Source: Clostridium sp. CAG:508
GTDB taxonomy: Bacteria > Bacillota > Clostridia > TANB77 > CAG-508
Assembly: GCA_000435755.1 (NCBI GenBank)
Contig: FR889077.1
Span: forward strand, 1-23,032
Direction of reading: 5' to 3'
DNA length: 23,032 bases
The notes beneath the pieces were generated by a model, which was given only the letters and a program-made list of their open reading frames with translations, was not told where the DNA came from and ran no database searches. Position numbers and translations under genes: made by a program. Below are positions 21,590 to 23,032 of this stretch, one piece after another. Each line of letters begins with the position of its first letter. The stretch's first letter is position 1.

Positions 21590-22864
21590 TTACTCTGTAA
21601 CTCTTTGTATATTTGCTCCTAGTTTTCTAAACTTTTCCTCAATATTTTCATATCCTCTGTCAATATGTTCAATGTTATATAATTGAGTTTCACCTTTGGC
21701 TACAATACCAGCAATAATCAATGCTGCTCCTGCTCTTAAGTCTGTTGCATATACTGGTGCTCCTGTTAATTCATTTACACCTTCAAATACTGCTGATTTT
21801 CCTTGTGCTGTAATTTTTGCTCCCATTTTGTTTAGTTCAGAAGTATATTGAAATCTTGATTCCCATATACTTTCATGAATCATGCTTGTACCATCTGCCA
21901 TTGAAAGTACAACTCCCATTTGTGGTTGCATATCTGTTGGGAACCCTGGATATGGAAGAGTTTTTACAGTTGCTTTATTAGGTCTTTTATTCATAGTAAC
22001 TCTTATTGAGTCACCCATATCTTTTACGTTTCCACCTATTTCTAATATTTTAGCTGTAATACAGTCTAAGTGTTCAGGTATACAATTTTTAATAGTAATA
22101 TCTCCTCTAGAAGCCACTGCTGCAAGCATAAAAGTACCTGCTTCTATTTGGTCTGGAACTACTGAATATGTAGCATTTCCTTTTAATTCTTTTACACCAT
22201 TTATTTTTATAACATCTGTACCTGCTCCACGAATGTCTGCTCCCATAGTGTTTAAAAAGTTTGCAACATCAACTATATGTGGTTCTTTTGCCGCATTATC
22301 TATTGTTGTTGTTCCTTCTGCTAACACAGCTGCAAGCATTGCATTGATTGTAGCTCCAACAGAAACTACGTCCATATATATTGATGTTCCTACCATCTTT
22401 TTAGCTTTTGCAGTTACTTTTCCTTGTGCAACTACTACTTTTGCACCTAAAGCTTCAAAAGCTTTAATATGTTGGTCAATTGGTCTTGCTCCTAAATTGC
22501 ATCCACCTGGCAAACCAACTTCTGCTTGCCCACATCTACTAAGTAATGCACCTAACAAATAATATGATGCTCTAAATTTGCTAGTCATATCAAGAGGTGC
22601 TTGTGTGCAACAAATATTTCTTGTATCTATTTCAATTTCGTTGTCTGATAACCATGTAATTTTAGCACCTAATTCAGCTAAAATTTTGCATGACATTTTT
22701 ACATCACTGATATTAGGTAAATTCTCTATTTTGCATACTCCATTAACTAATAAAGTGGCTGGTAATATTGCGACTGCTGCATTTTTAGCTCCGCTTATTA
22801 CTACTTCACCTTTTAATTTTGTAGGTCCGCTTATTACTAATTTATCCAAAGGGATTACCTCCAT
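21590..22864 (-). CDS. murA: UDP-N-acetylglucosamine 1-carboxyvinyltransferase
   Basis: 424 aa. MurA transfers enolpyruvate from PEP to UDP-GlcNAc, the first committed step of peptidoglycan synthesis. Conserved SGAKNAAVAILPATLL spans 24-39 (catalytic Lys27-Asn28). The flexible loop LPGGCNLGARPIDQH (118-132) carries Cys122, the residue alkylated by fosfomycin, so the enzyme should be of the sensitive type. The C-terminal half has YPGFPTDMQPQ and the RGYENIEEKFRKLGA ending. Low-GC Gram-positives often carry two MurA paralogues; which one this is cannot be told here. The ATG at 22864 has AGGAGA about 10 nt upstream. It is first in a unit with walJ and rlmH. Confidence 0.96.
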   Translation of the reverse strand: MEVIPLDKLVISGPTKLKGEVVISGAKNAAVAILPATLLVNGVCKIENLPNISDVKMSCKILAELGAKITWLSDNEIEIDTRNICCTQAPLDMTSKFRASYYLLGALLSRCGQAEVGLPGGCNLGARPIDQHIKAFEALGAKVVVAQGKVTAKAKKMVGTSIYMDVVSVGATINAMLAAVLAEGTTTIDNAAKEPHIVDVANFLNTMGADIRGAGTDVIKINGVKELKGNATYSVVPDQIEAGTFMLAAVASRGDITIKNCIPEHLDCITAKILEIGGNVKDMGDSIRVTMNKRPNKATVKTLPYPGFPTDMQPQMGVVLSMADGTSMIHESIWESRFQYTSELNKMGAKITAQGKSAVFEGVNELTGAPVYATDLRAGAALIIAGIVAKGETQLYNIEHIDRGYENIEEKFRKLGANIQRVTE

Positions 22865-22933
22865 TTTTATTTTCTCCTACTTTTATACCATACTTTACAC
22901 TTTATTGCAAGATATTAGTATGTAAAATGTAAA

Positions 22934-22955
22934 AGGCAGAGTTTTTTCTCTGCCT
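22934..22955 (-). terminator. Terminator upstream of murA
   Basis: A perfect 8-bp stem, AGGCAGAG / CTCTGCCT, with a 6-nt loop, followed on the minus strand by TTTT. It would end a minus-strand gene lying beyond the right edge. The remaining 22956-23032 shows no gene I can support. Confidence 0.75.
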
Positions 22956-23032
22956 AATATAATATTTGATGCGCTAAAGTACGTGTTAAACGCATTAGTG
23001 CTAACATCGTATTTATTCATTTTTTCTGGTTC

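Noticed and set aside
21882..22562. 226-aa open frame on the plus strand
   Set aside because: It lies wholly inside murA on the opposite strand, has unnatural composition and no RBS; it is a shadow of the real gene.
22882..22910. TTGCAA-17-TATAAA as a murA promoter (minus strand)
   Set aside because: The transcript would start inside the murA RBS (near 22875), leaving almost no leader. Good hexamers are common in such AT-rich DNA.
22956..23032. Short open frames at the right edge on both strands
   Set aside because: The minus-strand frame runs through the terminator hairpin, and the plus-strand frame has no start codon or RBS. The window ends before either can be judged.

Overview
The window is a very AT-rich chromosomal segment from a low-GC, Gram-positive, spore-forming bacterium, most likely a Clostridia-class anaerobe. 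Evidence for this: spore genes (sleB-ypeB, spmA-spmB), an AbrB regulator whose promoter is flanked by Spo0A-type boxes, an LPXTG surface protein with a sortase-like neighbour, AGGAG-type ribosome binding sites, and the Firmicutes order tadA - SRP RNA - dnaX - ybaB - recR. The species cannot be named from the sequence. Most genes are on the minus strand.

Layout, left to right. 31-2978 (minus): a three-gene unit of two unrecognised small proteins and a VirD4/TraG-type coupling ATPase, behind a perfect TTGACA-17-TATAAT promoter. This is probably the edge of a conjugation or type IV secretion locus extending past the left end. 3107-4012: a zinc-finger-less DnaJ-family co-chaperone. 4101-6544: murF-ddl, building the D-Ala-D-Ala end of the peptidoglycan precursor. 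6725-8585: sleB-ypeB for spore cortex lysis, behind a sigma-G-like promoter. 8711-9835 (plus): an MGDG-synthase/UgtP-type glycolipid glycosyltransferase. 9896-12337: a small membrane protein, a sortase-anchored surface protein with an internally duplicated domain, and a sortase that has lost its N-terminal anchor. 12458-16689: one long minus-strand array of tRNA-Arg, tadA, tRNA-Ser, an unknown membrane protein, SRP RNA, dnaX, ybaB and recR, ending at a strong terminator. 16777-18354 (plus): trmN6-like methyltransferase and rsmI. 18387-18638: abrB. 18846-19967 (plus): spmA-spmB. 19976-20208 (plus): a compact unit encoding a 33-residue hydrophobic peptide. 20303-22864 (minus): murA, walJ-like nuclease and rlmH.

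The most noteworthy signals are: (1) the 33-residue membrane-peptide gene, complete with promoter, RBS and terminator, and preceded by tandem Spo0A-like boxes; (2) a classical -1 frameshift cassette in dnaX (A8 slippery run, 6-nt spacer, 8-bp stem, immediate stop) predicted to make a gamma-like short product; (3) Spo0A-like boxes around the abrB promoter and in the abrB/spmA gap; (4) the truncated sortase beside its likely LPXTG substrate. Most of the rest is ordinary housekeeping and sporulation content. I saw no CRISPR array, insertion sequence, rRNA or phage genes.
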